DNA from: Pararhodobacter sp.
GTDB lineage: Bacteria > Pseudomonadota > Alphaproteobacteria > Rhodobacterales > Rhodobacteraceae
DNA: 64,000 nt
Assembly: GCA_020832545.1 (NCBI GenBank)
Contig: JAFIEK010000002.1
Location: forward strand, 1 to 64,000
Direction of reading: 5' to 3'
Shown piece by piece: positions 18,913 to 27,013 of this stretch; the first letter of the stretch is position 1, and each line of letters starts with the position of its first letter. The translations under genes and the position numbers were made by a program. The notes under the pieces were generated by a model, which made no database searches, was not told the origin of the DNA, and worked only from the letters and a program-made list of their open reading frames with translations.

Positions 18913-19856
18913 CAGCGAAGCCTCGGGTTCAGTGCATCGCGCAGCCAGTCGCCCAAAAGGTTCACAGCCAGCGCCAACGCCAGTAGGGTTAAGGACGGGA
19001 ACAGCAATATCCACCATTCGCCCGAGAAGAGGTATTGCTGGCCAATGCGGATCAGCGTGCCAAGCGAGGGCTGGGTCGGCGGCACACCGACCCCCAGGAA
19101 TGACAGCGTGGCCTCGGCAATAATCGCCAGTGCAAGGCCGATCGTGGCGATCACCAGCACCGGCCCCATGACGTTGGGCAGAATATGGCGCACCAGAATT
19201 TTCAGCGGATGCGCCCCGATCACGCGGGCCGCTTGTACATATTCCTTGTTCTTCTCCACCATCGTCGCCCCGCGCACCACGCGGGCGTATTGCACCCAGT
19301 CACTGAGGCCAATGGCCACGATCAGCACCCAGATCGCCATGGTTTCACGATAGGCGGGCGGGATGAAGCCACGCGCCACGCCAAAGATCAGAAGCGCAAT
19401 CAGGATCGACGGAAAGGAAAGCTGCACATCGGCCACCCGCATCAGCAGGCTGTCTACCCAGCCACCGCGATAGCCTGCGGCCAGACCTGCCGAGATGCCC
19501 AGCACCATGGCAAACAGCACCGCCGCGAAGCCCACGAACAGCGAAATCCGCGCGCCGTAAAGCAGGGTTGAGAAGATATCGCGCCCCTGATTGTCGGTGC
19601 CCAGCCAATAGACGTTGCCGGTGAAGGCGTTTGGCTCCATCGGGGGCGTAAAGCCATCCATCAGGTTCAGGCTGGAGGGGTCATAGGGGTTGTGCGGCGC
19701 GATCCACGGCGCCAGCACAGCCAGGAGGATGATCAGCAGCGACACCGCCCCGGCCACGATAGCCACGGGCGAAGTGCGGAAGGAATAGGCCACATCGCTG
19801 TCCCATGCGCGGAACATCCAGCTGCGGGGTGCGGGTATCTGGGTCTTGTCGCTCAT
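18912..19856 (-). CDS. dppC: Peptide ABC transporter permease, DppC type
   Basis: A 314-residue inner-membrane permease. It has an N-terminal cytoplasmic stretch, a first helix (near VAIVAGAVSLLIILLAVLAPW), a periplasmic loop with the GTDNQGRDIFSTLLYGAR block typical of DppC/OppC, and the EAA-type loop VIGAHPLKILVRHILPNVMGP near the C-terminus. The start is ATG 19856, with a GAGGGGG just upstream; the open frame reaches 19910. DppB lies 10 bp upstream. Confidence 0.92.
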   Translation of the reverse strand: MSDKTQIPAPRSWMFRAWDSDVAYSFRTSPVAIVAGAVSLLIILLAVLAPWIAPHNPYDPSSLNLMDGFTPPMEPNAFTGNVYWLGTDNQGRDIFSTLLYGARISLFVGFAAVLFAMVLGISAGLAAGYRGGWVDSLLMRVADVQLSFPSILIALLIFGVARGFIPPAYRETMAIWVLIVAIGLSDWVQYARVVRGATMVEKNKEYVQAARVIGAHPLKILVRHILPNVMGPVLVIATIGLALAIIAEATLSFLGVGVPPTQPSLGTLIRIGQQYLFSGEWWILLFPSLTLLALALAVNLLGDWLRDALNPRLR

Positions 19857-19866
19857 TCTGGCCCCC

Positions 19867-20853
19867 TCAGTGGCGGGTCTTGGCGCGGTCAACGCGCAGA
19901 CGCGGGTCAACAGCGTAGTAAAGCAAATCGACGATCAGGTTGATCACCACGAAAATCAGCGCGATCAGCATCAGATAGGCGGCCATCACCGGCACATCGA
20001 CAAAGCGGACCGAGTTGATGAACAGCGCGCCAACGCCCGGCCATTGAAACACGGTCTCGGTTATAATGGCGAAGGCGATGATCGAGCCCAACTGCAACCC
20101 GGTGATGGTGATCACCGGCACCATGGTGTTCTTCAGCGCATGACCGAAATGGACAGCGCGGTTGGTCAGGCCACGGGCGCGGGCGAATTTGATGTAGTCG
20201 GTGCGCAGCACCTCCAGCATCTCGGCGCGCACCAGACGCATGATCAGCGTCATCTGATAAAGCCCCAGCGTGATGGCCGGCAGGATCAGCGACAGCCGCC
20301 CTGAATGGGTCAGAAACCCGGTGCGCCACCAGCTGCCAACACTGACCACCTCGCCGCGCCCGAATGAGGGCAGCCATTGCAGTTCGACCGCGAAGACCCA
20401 GATCAGCAAAACACCGATCAGGAAAGTGGGCAGTGACACGCCGATCAGCGAGACAGTCATGATGGTGTTCGATGCCCAGCCCTTGCGGCGCAGGGCGGTG
20501 TAGACGCCAAAGCCCACGCCAAAGATGAACGCGACGATACCCGAGACCAACGCCAGTTCCAGCGTGGCGGGCAGCCGCGACATGATCAGCTCCATCACCG
20601 GCTGTTGCAGCCGATAGGAAATGCCGAAATTGCCCTGAACCGCATCGCCAACGAAGCGGGCGAACTGGATCAGAAACGGATCGTTGAGGCCCAGCGCATC
20701 GCGCAGAGCAGCACGGTCAGCGATCGACGCTTCCTGCCCGACCATCGAGCTGATCGGATCGCCAACAAAGCGGAACAGCGAGAACGAGACCAGCGCCACG
20801 ACCAGCATGACGAGGACCGATTGCAAAACCCTGCGGATAATGAAGGCGAGCAT
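19867..20853 (-). CDS. dppB: Peptide ABC transporter permease, DppB type
   Basis: A 328-residue permease that starts MLAFIIRRVLQSVLVMLVV, the normal DppB N-terminus, and carries FGISYRLQQPVMELI and the EAA loop FARARGLTNRAVHFGHALKN (in part). The start at 20853 has GGAGG immediately upstream. It pairs with DppC to form the membrane channel. Between it and the binding-protein gene lie two strong hairpins. Confidence 0.93.
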   Translation of the reverse strand: MLAFIIRRVLQSVLVMLVVALVSFSLFRFVGDPISSMVGQEASIADRAALRDALGLNDPFLIQFARFVGDAVQGNFGISYRLQQPVMELIMSRLPATLELALVSGIVAFIFGVGFGVYTALRRKGWASNTIMTVSLIGVSLPTFLIGVLLIWVFAVELQWLPSFGRGEVVSVGSWWRTGFLTHSGRLSLILPAITLGLYQMTLIMRLVRAEMLEVLRTDYIKFARARGLTNRAVHFGHALKNTMVPVITITGLQLGSIIAFAIITETVFQWPGVGALFINSVRFVDVPVMAAYLMLIALIFVVINLIVDLLYYAVDPRLRVDRAKTRH

Positions 20854-20882
20854 CTGGGGGACCTCCGAAAGGGGTGCGCCCA

Positions 20883-20943
20883 ATTTGGGTCAGCACTACA
20901 GACCCAAATGGAAGCGCCTGCGCGGGGTACCCCGCGCAGGCGC
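20883..20943 (-). terminator. Double hairpin between the peptide-binding-protein and dppB genes
   Basis: Two stem-loops lie back to back: 20883-20909 (9-bp arms ATTTGGGTC / GACCCAAAT) and 20914-20943, a perfect 30-bp inverted repeat with 15-bp GC-rich arms. Neither has a T run, so they fit RNA stability or attenuation at the end of the binding-protein message better than full termination. Confidence 0.7.
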
Positions 20944-20960
20944 ATGCGTCAAGTCATCGC

Positions 20961-22559
20961 TCAGTCGAACGTCACGTTCGCCATGTGCGGTTGGTTCTCA
21001 GGATGAACCTCGACATTGACGCCCGAGCGCGTGGCATAGGCCAGCAACTGGTTGTGAATGTTCAGGAACACGCGGTCTTCCATCACTTCGTCCCAGATTT
21101 CGGCGATCAGTGCATCGCGTTCTTCCAGGTCGGTCATGGTGGCAAGGGCTTCGATCTTGGCATCCAGATCAGGGTTCGAGTAGCGCGAACCGTTGAAGCT
21201 GCCATAGGCACCTTCACGCGTATGCACCAGGAAATCAAAGACATAGGCCGAATCGAAGGTCGGCACGCCCCAGCCCAGCAGATAGAAATCTGTGTCCCAG
21301 TTCTCGATCAGCGGGAAGTGCAGCGAGCGGGTTTGCGACACCAGGTTCACGTTCATGCCGATGCGGCCCAGCATGCCGACAACGGCCTGACAGATGGCCT
21401 CATCGTTCAGATAGCGGTCATTCGGGCAGTGCATGTCCACCGAAAAGCCGTTCTCATAACCCGCATCGCGGATCAGTTGCGACGCGCGCTCGATATCGGG
21501 GGCCGAAAACTCGTGCATCTCTTCGGTCCAGCCGTTGACGAACGGCGGCAGCGGTGCGGCCGAAGGCTGCGACTGGCCGCGCATCACCACCTGACGAATG
21601 GCCTCACGGTCGACGGCCAGCGCCATGGCTTCGCGCACTTCGGGCTTGGCAAAGGGGTTGTCGTCGACATTGGCCGAGGCCAGGGTCTCGGACGTCATGT
21701 CATACGAGAAGAAGATGTTGCGGTTTTCCGGCCCGGTGGTGACAGACACACCATCGGTCTGCTCAAGCCGCGCGATGTCCTGCACCGGCACGTCTTGCAC
21801 CAGATCAACCTCACCCGACAGAAGCGCGGCAACGCGCGTCGCAGCTTCGGAGATCGGGGTGTAGATGATCTCGGTCACCTGTGGCGTGTCGCCCCAGTGG
21901 TCTTCGTTCAGGCTCAGGACGGTGCGCACCTCGGGGTCACGCTCGACCAGAGTGTAGGGGCCGGTGCCGTTGGTGTTGCGCACAGCGTAGTTCTCTTCGC
22001 CCGCAGCGAAGTTCTGCGGCACTTCGACGTCATTCTCGGCAGCCCAGTCACTGTCCATGATGAAGAAGTTGGTCAGGTTCTGAACATAGAGCGGCGAGGG
22101 GCCGGACATCTGGATATGCACGGTGTGATCGTCGATCGCCTCGGCACCGGTCACGGCCGAATGCAGCGCGCGGAAGCCTGAGCTTTCGTGGCGCACACGC
22201 TCAAGCGAGAAGACGACATCATCGGCGGTGAAGGCATTTCCGTTATGGAAAGTCACGCCTTCGCGCAGCTTGACCACCCAGATGGTGGGATCGTCCTCGT
22301 GGATGTACCATTCGGTCGCGAGCCGGGGCTCCAGCGAACCATCGGTGGCGCGGCTGACAAGGGTTTCATAAATGTGATGGAGAAGGGTCGAGGTCGGCCC
22401 TTCGTTCTGGCTGTGCGGGTCCAGTGTGAGGGCATCGGCAACACGCGCCCAGCGCAGCGTTTCGGCCTCGGTCGGCACGGCGGCAAAGGCCATGGCCGCA
22501 GCAGCGACACCGGCCATAAGGCTCAGTCGCAGCGATTTCATCCTGATTGTCATGGACAT
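20961..22559 (-). CDS. dppA: Peptide/nickel-type ABC transporter substrate-binding protein (SBP family 5)
   Basis: A 532-residue periplasmic binding protein. A signal peptide (about 1-32, ending PTEAE) is followed by LRWARVADALTLDPHSQNEG, a family 5 start, then HIYETLVSRATDGSLEPRLA, the WVVKLREGVTFHNG motif and FTADDVVFSLERV. Family members bind di- or oligopeptides, opines, nickel or other organic solutes, so the ligand is not fixed. ATG 22559 has GGGAG 6 nt upstream. It is the first gene of the dppA-B-C-D-F operon and diverges from a LuxR-type regulator. Confidence 0.92.
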   Translation of the reverse strand: MSMTIRMKSLRLSLMAGVAAAAMAFAAVPTEAETLRWARVADALTLDPHSQNEGPTSTLLHHIYETLVSRATDGSLEPRLATEWYIHEDDPTIWVVKLREGVTFHNGNAFTADDVVFSLERVRHESSGFRALHSAVTGAEAIDDHTVHIQMSGPSPLYVQNLTNFFIMDSDWAAENDVEVPQNFAAGEENYAVRNTNGTGPYTLVERDPEVRTVLSLNEDHWGDTPQVTEIIYTPISEAATRVAALLSGEVDLVQDVPVQDIARLEQTDGVSVTTGPENRNIFFSYDMTSETLASANVDDNPFAKPEVREAMALAVDREAIRQVVMRGQSQPSAAPLPPFVNGWTEEMHEFSAPDIERASQLIRDAGYENGFSVDMHCPNDRYLNDEAICQAVVGMLGRIGMNVNLVSQTRSLHFPLIENWDTDFYLLGWGVPTFDSAYVFDFLVHTREGAYGSFNGSRYSNPDLDAKIEALATMTDLEERDALIAEIWDEVMEDRVFLNIHNQLLAYATRSGVNVEVHPENQPHMANVTFD

Positions 22560-22813
22560 GACAGGCTCCCATTCGTTTGTTGTTTTTCATGCGTTTAGTG
22601 CGGGTCAGCGCTTGACCAACCCGCGCGCAATGCGTTCACAGTTCTATGCTTTGATCACAGAGTCAACATTCTTCGCGCGCACTTCCAGCATGGTCACCTT
22701 GCCCTACCGGTCAGGTTGAGCGCACCGAAAACAACGCCCCCCGGAAACGGGCACTGAGAAACCAAGACCATTGCACATATTGAAACAAAACAGTTCCCGG
22801 GTAGTCTGTCAGT
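22560..22813. promoter_or_regulatory. Divergent control region between dppA-type and luxR-type genes
   Basis: The 254-bp spacer must hold promoters in both directions. A dyad GGTCA-GCGCT-TGACC lies at 22603-22617 inside a longer GCGGGT...ACCCGC inverted repeat (22600-22624), about 40 bp before dppA, where a regulator could act. I cannot assign -10 and -35 boxes with confidence. Confidence 0.4.
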
Positions 22814-23584
22814 ATGCCCGGCAGCCTACCAGCCGACGGAATCCCCGGGATATCGTCGACCGAATTGGATCTCTTCCGCTTTCCCGGTGAAATCGCGGCG
22901 CTCCGGTCAATGGCTGATGTCGGCGAGGCGATCTTGCGCCGTACCCGCCCGTTGGGCTTTGATACCTATGTGGTCGGAACCATGCCGCCGCCGGATGACC
23001 CCTCTCCGACCCCGTTTACCGTGGATAATCTCGCACCCCGGTTCTGGGAGGTTTATCTCTCGCAGGGCATGGCCGAACGCGACCCCACGTTCCGCGCGAT
23101 CAACATGGCTGGCGCCCCTGTATCCTTCAGCGACATCCGCGAAGGTGAAGGGGGGTTTGTGCCACATTCGGATGAGTTGGCGGTTCTGGAGCTTGCCGCC
23201 TCCTGCGGTCAGCCGCATGGGTTGGTGGTGCCGATCTACCGCGCCCAAGGCTACCGGGGCCTGGTTGCACTGACCGGCCCGGGGCCGGACCCGGTGGGCG
23301 CGGTCCGCGCGGTTCTGCGCTTTCTGGCCGAACACGCGCATGACAGGATGCGCCAGCTCTTCGTGCCTGCAAATTCTGGCAACGGCCCGATCCTGAGCGC
23401 GCGCGAGACAGAGTTGATGGCCCTCGCCCGGCGCGGCCTCAGCGACGAGGAAATTGCTGTCGCCTCAGGGATCAGCGTGCGCACCGTGCGCTTTCATTTC
23501 GACAATGTCCGCCGCAAGTTCCAGGCGCGCAGCCGGTCCGAAGCCCTTGCAACCGCAATCAACCTTCACTTGTTGCCGCCTTAA
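22814..23584 (+). CDS. LuxR-family regulator with autoinducer-binding domain (solo)
   Basis: A 256-residue regulator with an autoinducer-binding-type domain (about 30-170) and a C-terminal GerE/LuxR HTH (about 190-250: LSARETELMALARRGLSDEEIA, partly quoted, then ISVRTVRFHFDNVRRKF). Of the residues that line the acyl-homoserine-lactone pocket, Trp78, Tyr81, Asp90, Pro91 and Gly136 appear to be present, while the second conserved Trp seems replaced by Phe105. No luxI-type synthase gene is in the window, so it is a LuxR solo here. It faces the peptide transporter operon. No clear Shine-Dalgarno precedes ATG 22814. Confidence 0.88.
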   Translation: MPGSLPADGIPGISSTELDLFRFPGEIAALRSMADVGEAILRRTRPLGFDTYVVGTMPPPDDPSPTPFTVDNLAPRFWEVYLSQGMAERDPTFRAINMAGAPVSFSDIREGEGGFVPHSDELAVLELAASCGQPHGLVVPIYRAQGYRGLVALTGPGPDPVGAVRAVLRFLAEHAHDRMRQLFVPANSGNGPILSARETELMALARRGLSDEEIAVASGISVRTVRFHFDNVRRKFQARSRSEALATAINLHLLPP

Positions 23585-23670
23585 CCTGTCACTTCTCACA
23601 GTTGCGCGATGGGGCGGGCAAACTGTACTCTCAATGAATTGATGTTCCCTTTCCAGATCGCCATTAGTGC

Positions 23671-23697
23671 GGCATCTCCTGCATTGCAGGAGGTGCC
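23671..23697. terminator. Hairpin between convergent luxR-type gene and mogA
   Basis: A 12-bp stem (GGCATCTCCTGC / GCAGGAGGTGCC, one G-U pair) with a 3-nt loop lies in the spacer between the two converging genes. There is no T run on either side, so it is a possible bidirectional stop or mRNA 3' end. Confidence 0.45.
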
Positions 23698-23727
23698 GTG
23701 CGTTCAGCCACACAGTAACACCCCAAG

Positions 23728-24261
23728 TCACTCCCCCGGCGGACGAAACGCGCGACAGCGTGCGGGATCAGTTTCAATCCGGGCGGCACCGATCAGGTCA
23801 AGGCAATATGGCACGGCAGCAAACACCGCGTTCAGACAGGTGGCGATGGCGGCGGGTTTGCCCGGCAAAGTAACAATCAATGACTGCCCACGCACACCAG
23901 CGCTTTGGCGCGACAGGATCGCGGTGGGCACCTCGGCCATTGAGGCCGCGCGCATTGCCTCGCCAAAGCCCGGCATGTCGAAATCGATTACCCCTGACAC
24001 ACCTTCGGGTGTGCGGTCGCGCGGAGCAGGGCCCGTGCCGCCGGTGACCAGAACCAGATCGGCATGCCAGCCGTCGCAAAGGCCGATAAGCGCCCGCCCC
24101 ACATTGTCGCAACCGTCGGCGATGATCTCACGCCGGATCTCGACAGGTGAGGTAACGGTGGCACGCAACCAGACCTCGGCAGCCGGGCCACCCCTGTCTT
24201 CATACGCGCCCCGGCTGGCACGATCCGAGACGGTAAGTATGCCGATCCGCGCCGCCTTCAT
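23728..24261 (-). CDS. mogA: MogA/MoaB-type molybdopterin adenylyltransferase
   Basis: A 177-residue enzyme of molybdenum-cofactor synthesis that activates molybdopterin with ATP before molybdate insertion. The signature VTGGTGPAPRDRTPEG (about residues 72-87) and the late VTLPGKPAAIATCLNAVF segment identify the MogA/MoaB group. Its ATG overlaps the upstream DUF2478 stop (ATGA). It is the last gene of the nitrate reductase operon, whose NarG product needs bis-MGD. MoaB-like function cannot be excluded. Confidence 0.92.
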   Translation of the reverse strand: MKAARIGILTVSDRASRGAYEDRGGPAAEVWLRATVTSPVEIRREIIADGCDNVGRALIGLCDGWHADLVLVTGGTGPAPRDRTPEGVSGVIDFDMPGFGEAMRAASMAEVPTAILSRQSAGVRGQSLIVTLPGKPAAIATCLNAVFAAVPYCLDLIGAARIETDPARCRAFRPPGE

Positions 24262-24779
24262 TCGGCTGCGATGGCGCGAGTTTGTGCGGCGGCCAGCGCC
24301 CAGCGTGCGATCGCAACTGGATCAGTCGGCAGCGGCTGTGCCAGCCCGTCGGCAAAGCTCAGGAAGGACGGCAGGTTCAGCGCGTTGACCCCCACCAGCA
24401 CCGGCAACCCACGCTCCAGTGCTGCGGCGATCACGGGCACAAGGCCGCGCCCGCCCGCCTCCTGCTTGCCGAATTTGTTGATCACCACCAGCGCGGCACC
24501 ATCCAACCGTTGCAGACAGGCGGCCACGGCGGTTTCAAGCGCATCGCCGTCCAGCCGACAGCCACGCGCGCCGGAACCCAGATCCTGGCTGATGCGCAAC
24601 ACCGGCCCGTCAGGCAGCACATGCAGGTCCATATCGCAAGCGTCGCGCCCCGCCCGGCCCGGATTGGTTTGCACCGTTCCCGCCATCGCCAGCCCTGCTT
24701 TGCGCAGTTGCGCCACTGCCAGCATCAGACAGGCATCGGTCGCCCCCCTGCCCTGCAAGGTCACATATCCCAGGTCCAT
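24258..24779 (-). CDS. DUF2478 family protein, molybdenum-cofactor neighbourhood
   Basis: A 173-residue cytoplasmic protein beginning MDLGYVTLQGRGATDACL and carrying the family's VVINKFGKQEAGGRGL motif at about residues 113-128. DUF2478 genes recur beside molybdenum or nitrate reductase genes. The fold resembles small NTPases, but a normal Walker A is not visible here. ATG 24779 has AAAGGAG upstream; the open frame goes on to 24902 without support. It is coupled to mogA by a 4-bp overlap and lies 41 bp after ppiC. Function is unknown; a role in cofactor supply to NarG is inference. Confidence 0.82.
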   Translation of the reverse strand: MDLGYVTLQGRGATDACLMLAVAQLRKAGLAMAGTVQTNPGRAGRDACDMDLHVLPDGPVLRISQDLGSGARGCRLDGDALETAVAACLQRLDGAALVVINKFGKQEAGGRGLVPVIAAALERGLPVLVGVNALNLPSFLSFADGLAQPLPTDPVAIARWALAAAQTRAIAAE

Positions 24780-24820
24780 GATCTTCTCCTTTCGAATTGT
24801 GCAGCGCCGGAAACTGGCGG

Positions 24821-25606
24821 TCAGGCCGCAGACAGATTGACGCCGGTCACCGAGGCGCGCGCGGCCAGATCGGCGGTGAAGTCCCGCGCCGCGCGCAGCC
24901 ATGCGGCCTTTTCGGCAGCATGACGCAGGCGCGGCAGAACCGCCTCGAAGGGCAGCACCTGCCCTTCGGCGCGGGCATCAAGCCGGATGATGTGAAAGCC
25001 ATAGCGGGTTTCCACCGGCTCGGCGCTGACGGTGCCGGGTTCAAGACGCTCAAGCGCGGCCTCGAATTCCGGCACGGTATCGCCCGACGTCAGCTGCCCC
25101 AGCAACCCGCCATTGCCCTTGGACGAACAGGCACTGTGACCACGCGCCAGTTCACCAAATCGCTGCGGTGCCAGCGCCAGTTCCGCGCAAAGCGCCCTCG
25201 CCTTTTCGCGCGCCGGATCGCGCGAACCCTCGGGCGCAGCGATCAGAATATGTGCCGCTTCATAGAGGCTGGGGGCGCGAAAGCGGTCAGGATGGGCCAG
25301 ATAATGTTCGCGCAGCGTGTCATCACTGGCCGGTTCCGGGGTAATCGCCACCTCCAGCAACTGGCGGACCAGCGCCTCATCTTCGGTCTCGATCTGACCC
25401 GGGGCGATCTCGGTGGGAGCGGCGGTGATCCCTCGCGCACGTGCCTCTTGCAACATCAGTTCACGCGTGGCCAGCGCCCGCGCCGCAGCCTTCCACGCCA
25501 GTCCCGGCTTTTCCTTCGGGGCCGGGTGATTTTGGGCTTCGGCGGCAATGCGTTCGGCGCTGATGCGGGTGCCGTTGACGGTGATAGCGGGTAAAAGTTC
25601 TTTCAT
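24821..25606 (-). CDS. Parvulin-type peptidyl-prolyl isomerase in the nar operon
   Basis: A 261-residue PpiC/parvulin-domain protein. The isomerase domain spans about 110-215 (AAHILIAAPEGS, then FGELARGHSACSSKGNGGLLGQL, partly, and ETRYGFHIIRLDAR), preceded by a helical region like the NifM/SurA family. No signal peptide is seen. A parvulin gene directly after narI is common in proteobacterial narGHJI operons, suggesting a folding or maturation role for nitrate reductase. GTG 25615 overlaps the narI stop; ATG 25606 has GGAG 8 nt away and is preferred. Confidence 0.9.
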   Translation of the reverse strand: MKELLPAITVNGTRISAERIAAEAQNHPAPKEKPGLAWKAAARALATRELMLQEARARGITAAPTEIAPGQIETEDEALVRQLLEVAITPEPASDDTLREHYLAHPDRFRAPSLYEAAHILIAAPEGSRDPAREKARALCAELALAPQRFGELARGHSACSSKGNGGLLGQLTSGDTVPEFEAALERLEPGTVSAEPVETRYGFHIIRLDARAEGQVLPFEAVLPRLRHAAEKAAWLRAARDFTADLAARASVTGVNLSAA

Positions 25607-25611
25607 CGCGC

Positions 25612-26304
25612 TCACTCCGCCGGATGGTTGTGCTTGCGGCTGCGCACGATCTGATAGCCCGGACGCCAGAGAAAGCGGACCGGAACCGAGACGATGTGCA
25701 CCAGCCGGGTGAAAGGGAACACCAGAAAGATCAGCAAACCCAGAAAGATGTGGGTTTTGAAGATCCAGCTGACGTCAGCGATATGCTCTGCGGCACCTGC
25801 ACGGAAGAACATGATACCCTGCGCCCATGCCATGAACTTGAGCATTTCCGAGCCGTCCAGATGGCTGAGCGTGGGAATGATTGTGCCCAGTCCCAGTACC
25901 AGTTGCGCCACCAGAAGGATCAGAATGGCATTGTCACCAAAGCTGGAGTTGGCCCGGACACGTGGGTCATTCAGGCGACGGTTGAGCAGGATCAACCCGC
26001 CCACCAACGCCATCACACCGGCAATACCGCCGACCGTCACCGCCATGACCTGCTTGGCCCCGCTGGTGATGCCGAAGGCGTAAAACACGCCAGCCGGCAG
26101 CAGAAGCCCTGCCGCATGGCCGACAAAGATGATCAGTACGCCGACATGAAACAACACCGAGCCGATGACAAACTGACGCTTGCTCAATAGCTGGCTGGAT
26201 TTGCTTTTCCAGCTGAACGGGTCGCGTTCATAGCGCGCGACAGACCCAAGGATCATCACGGTTACCGCGATGTAGGGGAAGATCCCGAAGATGAAATTGT
26301 GCAT
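25612..26304 (-). CDS. narI: Respiratory nitrate reductase gamma subunit, cytochrome b
   Basis: A 230-residue membrane dihaem cytochrome b that oxidises quinol and feeds NarGH. Five hydrophobic segments are visible; the four haem-ligand histidines of NarI are found at His53, His63, His185 and His203, near-identical in position to E. coli NarI (56, 66, 187, 205). The ATG at 26304 has AGGAGG just upstream; the longer open frame to 26502 overlaps narJ and is not used. It lies 13 bp after narJ. Confidence 0.96.
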   Translation of the reverse strand: MHNFIFGIFPYIAVTVMILGSVARYERDPFSWKSKSSQLLSKRQFVIGSVLFHVGVLIIFVGHAAGLLLPAGVFYAFGITSGAKQVMAVTVGGIAGVMALVGGLILLNRRLNDPRVRANSSFGDNAILILLVAQLVLGLGTIIPTLSHLDGSEMLKFMAWAQGIMFFRAGAAEHIADVSWIFKTHIFLGLLIFLVFPFTRLVHIVSVPVRFLWRPGYQIVRSRKHNHPAE

Positions 26305-26317
26305 TGCTGCCTCCTGT

Positions 26318-27013
26318 TCATTCGGCGGCGGCGCGGGGCCGCGCCGGGGGCATGTCGATACGGGCGAGGATGTCGCGGCTGACCGGGCATCCGGCATCAG
26401 GGTCGGGACCGAAGGTGACCTGCGCCTCTTCCCAGACGGCATCAAGCGCCTGAAGGTCTTCGGGGTCATCGTCGGCTTCGGCCAGAAGCGCCTGCGCCTC
26501 ATCGCTCAATGGAGTGGCCTGCGCGATGGCAACGAGTGCTGCGAGAACCGGCGCGTAACTGCTCTCACGCCGGTTCAGCCGCTCGGCCAGCGCCACCAGA
26601 ATATGCCCGGCATCAGCCAGTATGGCACGGGCATCCTCTAGCGGGCGGGTGGACAGAAACTCCAGCAGTACCGGCAAATGGTCTGGCAATTCCGGCCCCA
26701 CCAGATCGAACCCGCCGGCGCGATAGGTTTCCAGCAGGTCCACCATCGCCCCGCCCCGATCCCGGCTTTCGCCGTGGATATGTTCGAATAGGTTCAGGCT
26801 GAGGGTGCGTGAGCGGTCAAAGAGCAGCACATACCGCTCTTGCAGATCGTATAAGTCCTGGTGCTCGAACTCGGCCAGCAGCCGGTCAAGCCCTGCCTCC
26901 TGCCCAGAGGGGACAAGCCCCTCAGAAAGCACATCGCGGATCGCGGGTATTGCGGCCTGCAAATCAGAGGTGGGGTAGCACAGTAGCGCGGAAAGGGCAC
27001 GGAAGGTTTTCAT
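26318..27013 (-). CDS. narJ: Nitrate reductase molybdenum-cofactor assembly chaperone
   Basis: A 231-residue cytoplasmic chaperone of the NarJ/TorD family that holds apo-NarGH during cofactor insertion. The family features are visible: FRALSALLCYPT at the start, DLYDLQERYVLLFDRSRTLSLNLFEHIHGESRDRG (partly) near 52-87, and PDHLPVLLEFLS near 111. Its start overlaps the narH stop by 4 bp (ATGA). Confidence 0.95.
   Translation of the reverse strand: MKTFRALSALLCYPTSDLQAAIPAIRDVLSEGLVPSGQEAGLDRLLAEFEHQDLYDLQERYVLLFDRSRTLSLNLFEHIHGESRDRGGAMVDLLETYRAGGFDLVGPELPDHLPVLLEFLSTRPLEDARAILADAGHILVALAERLNRRESSYAPVLAALVAIAQATPLSDEAQALLAEADDDPEDLQALDAVWEEAQVTFGPDPDAGCPVSRDILARIDMPPARPRAAAE

Noticed and set aside
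20874-22181. 435-codon open frame on the plus strand
   Set aside because: Antisense to the peptide-binding-protein gene and composed of low-information His/Arg/Gly-rich sequence.
22651-22666. TTGATCACAGAGTCAA as an Fnr box between dppA and the LuxR gene
   Set aside because: The spacing is two bases too long and one half-site has GTCAA in place of ATCAA.
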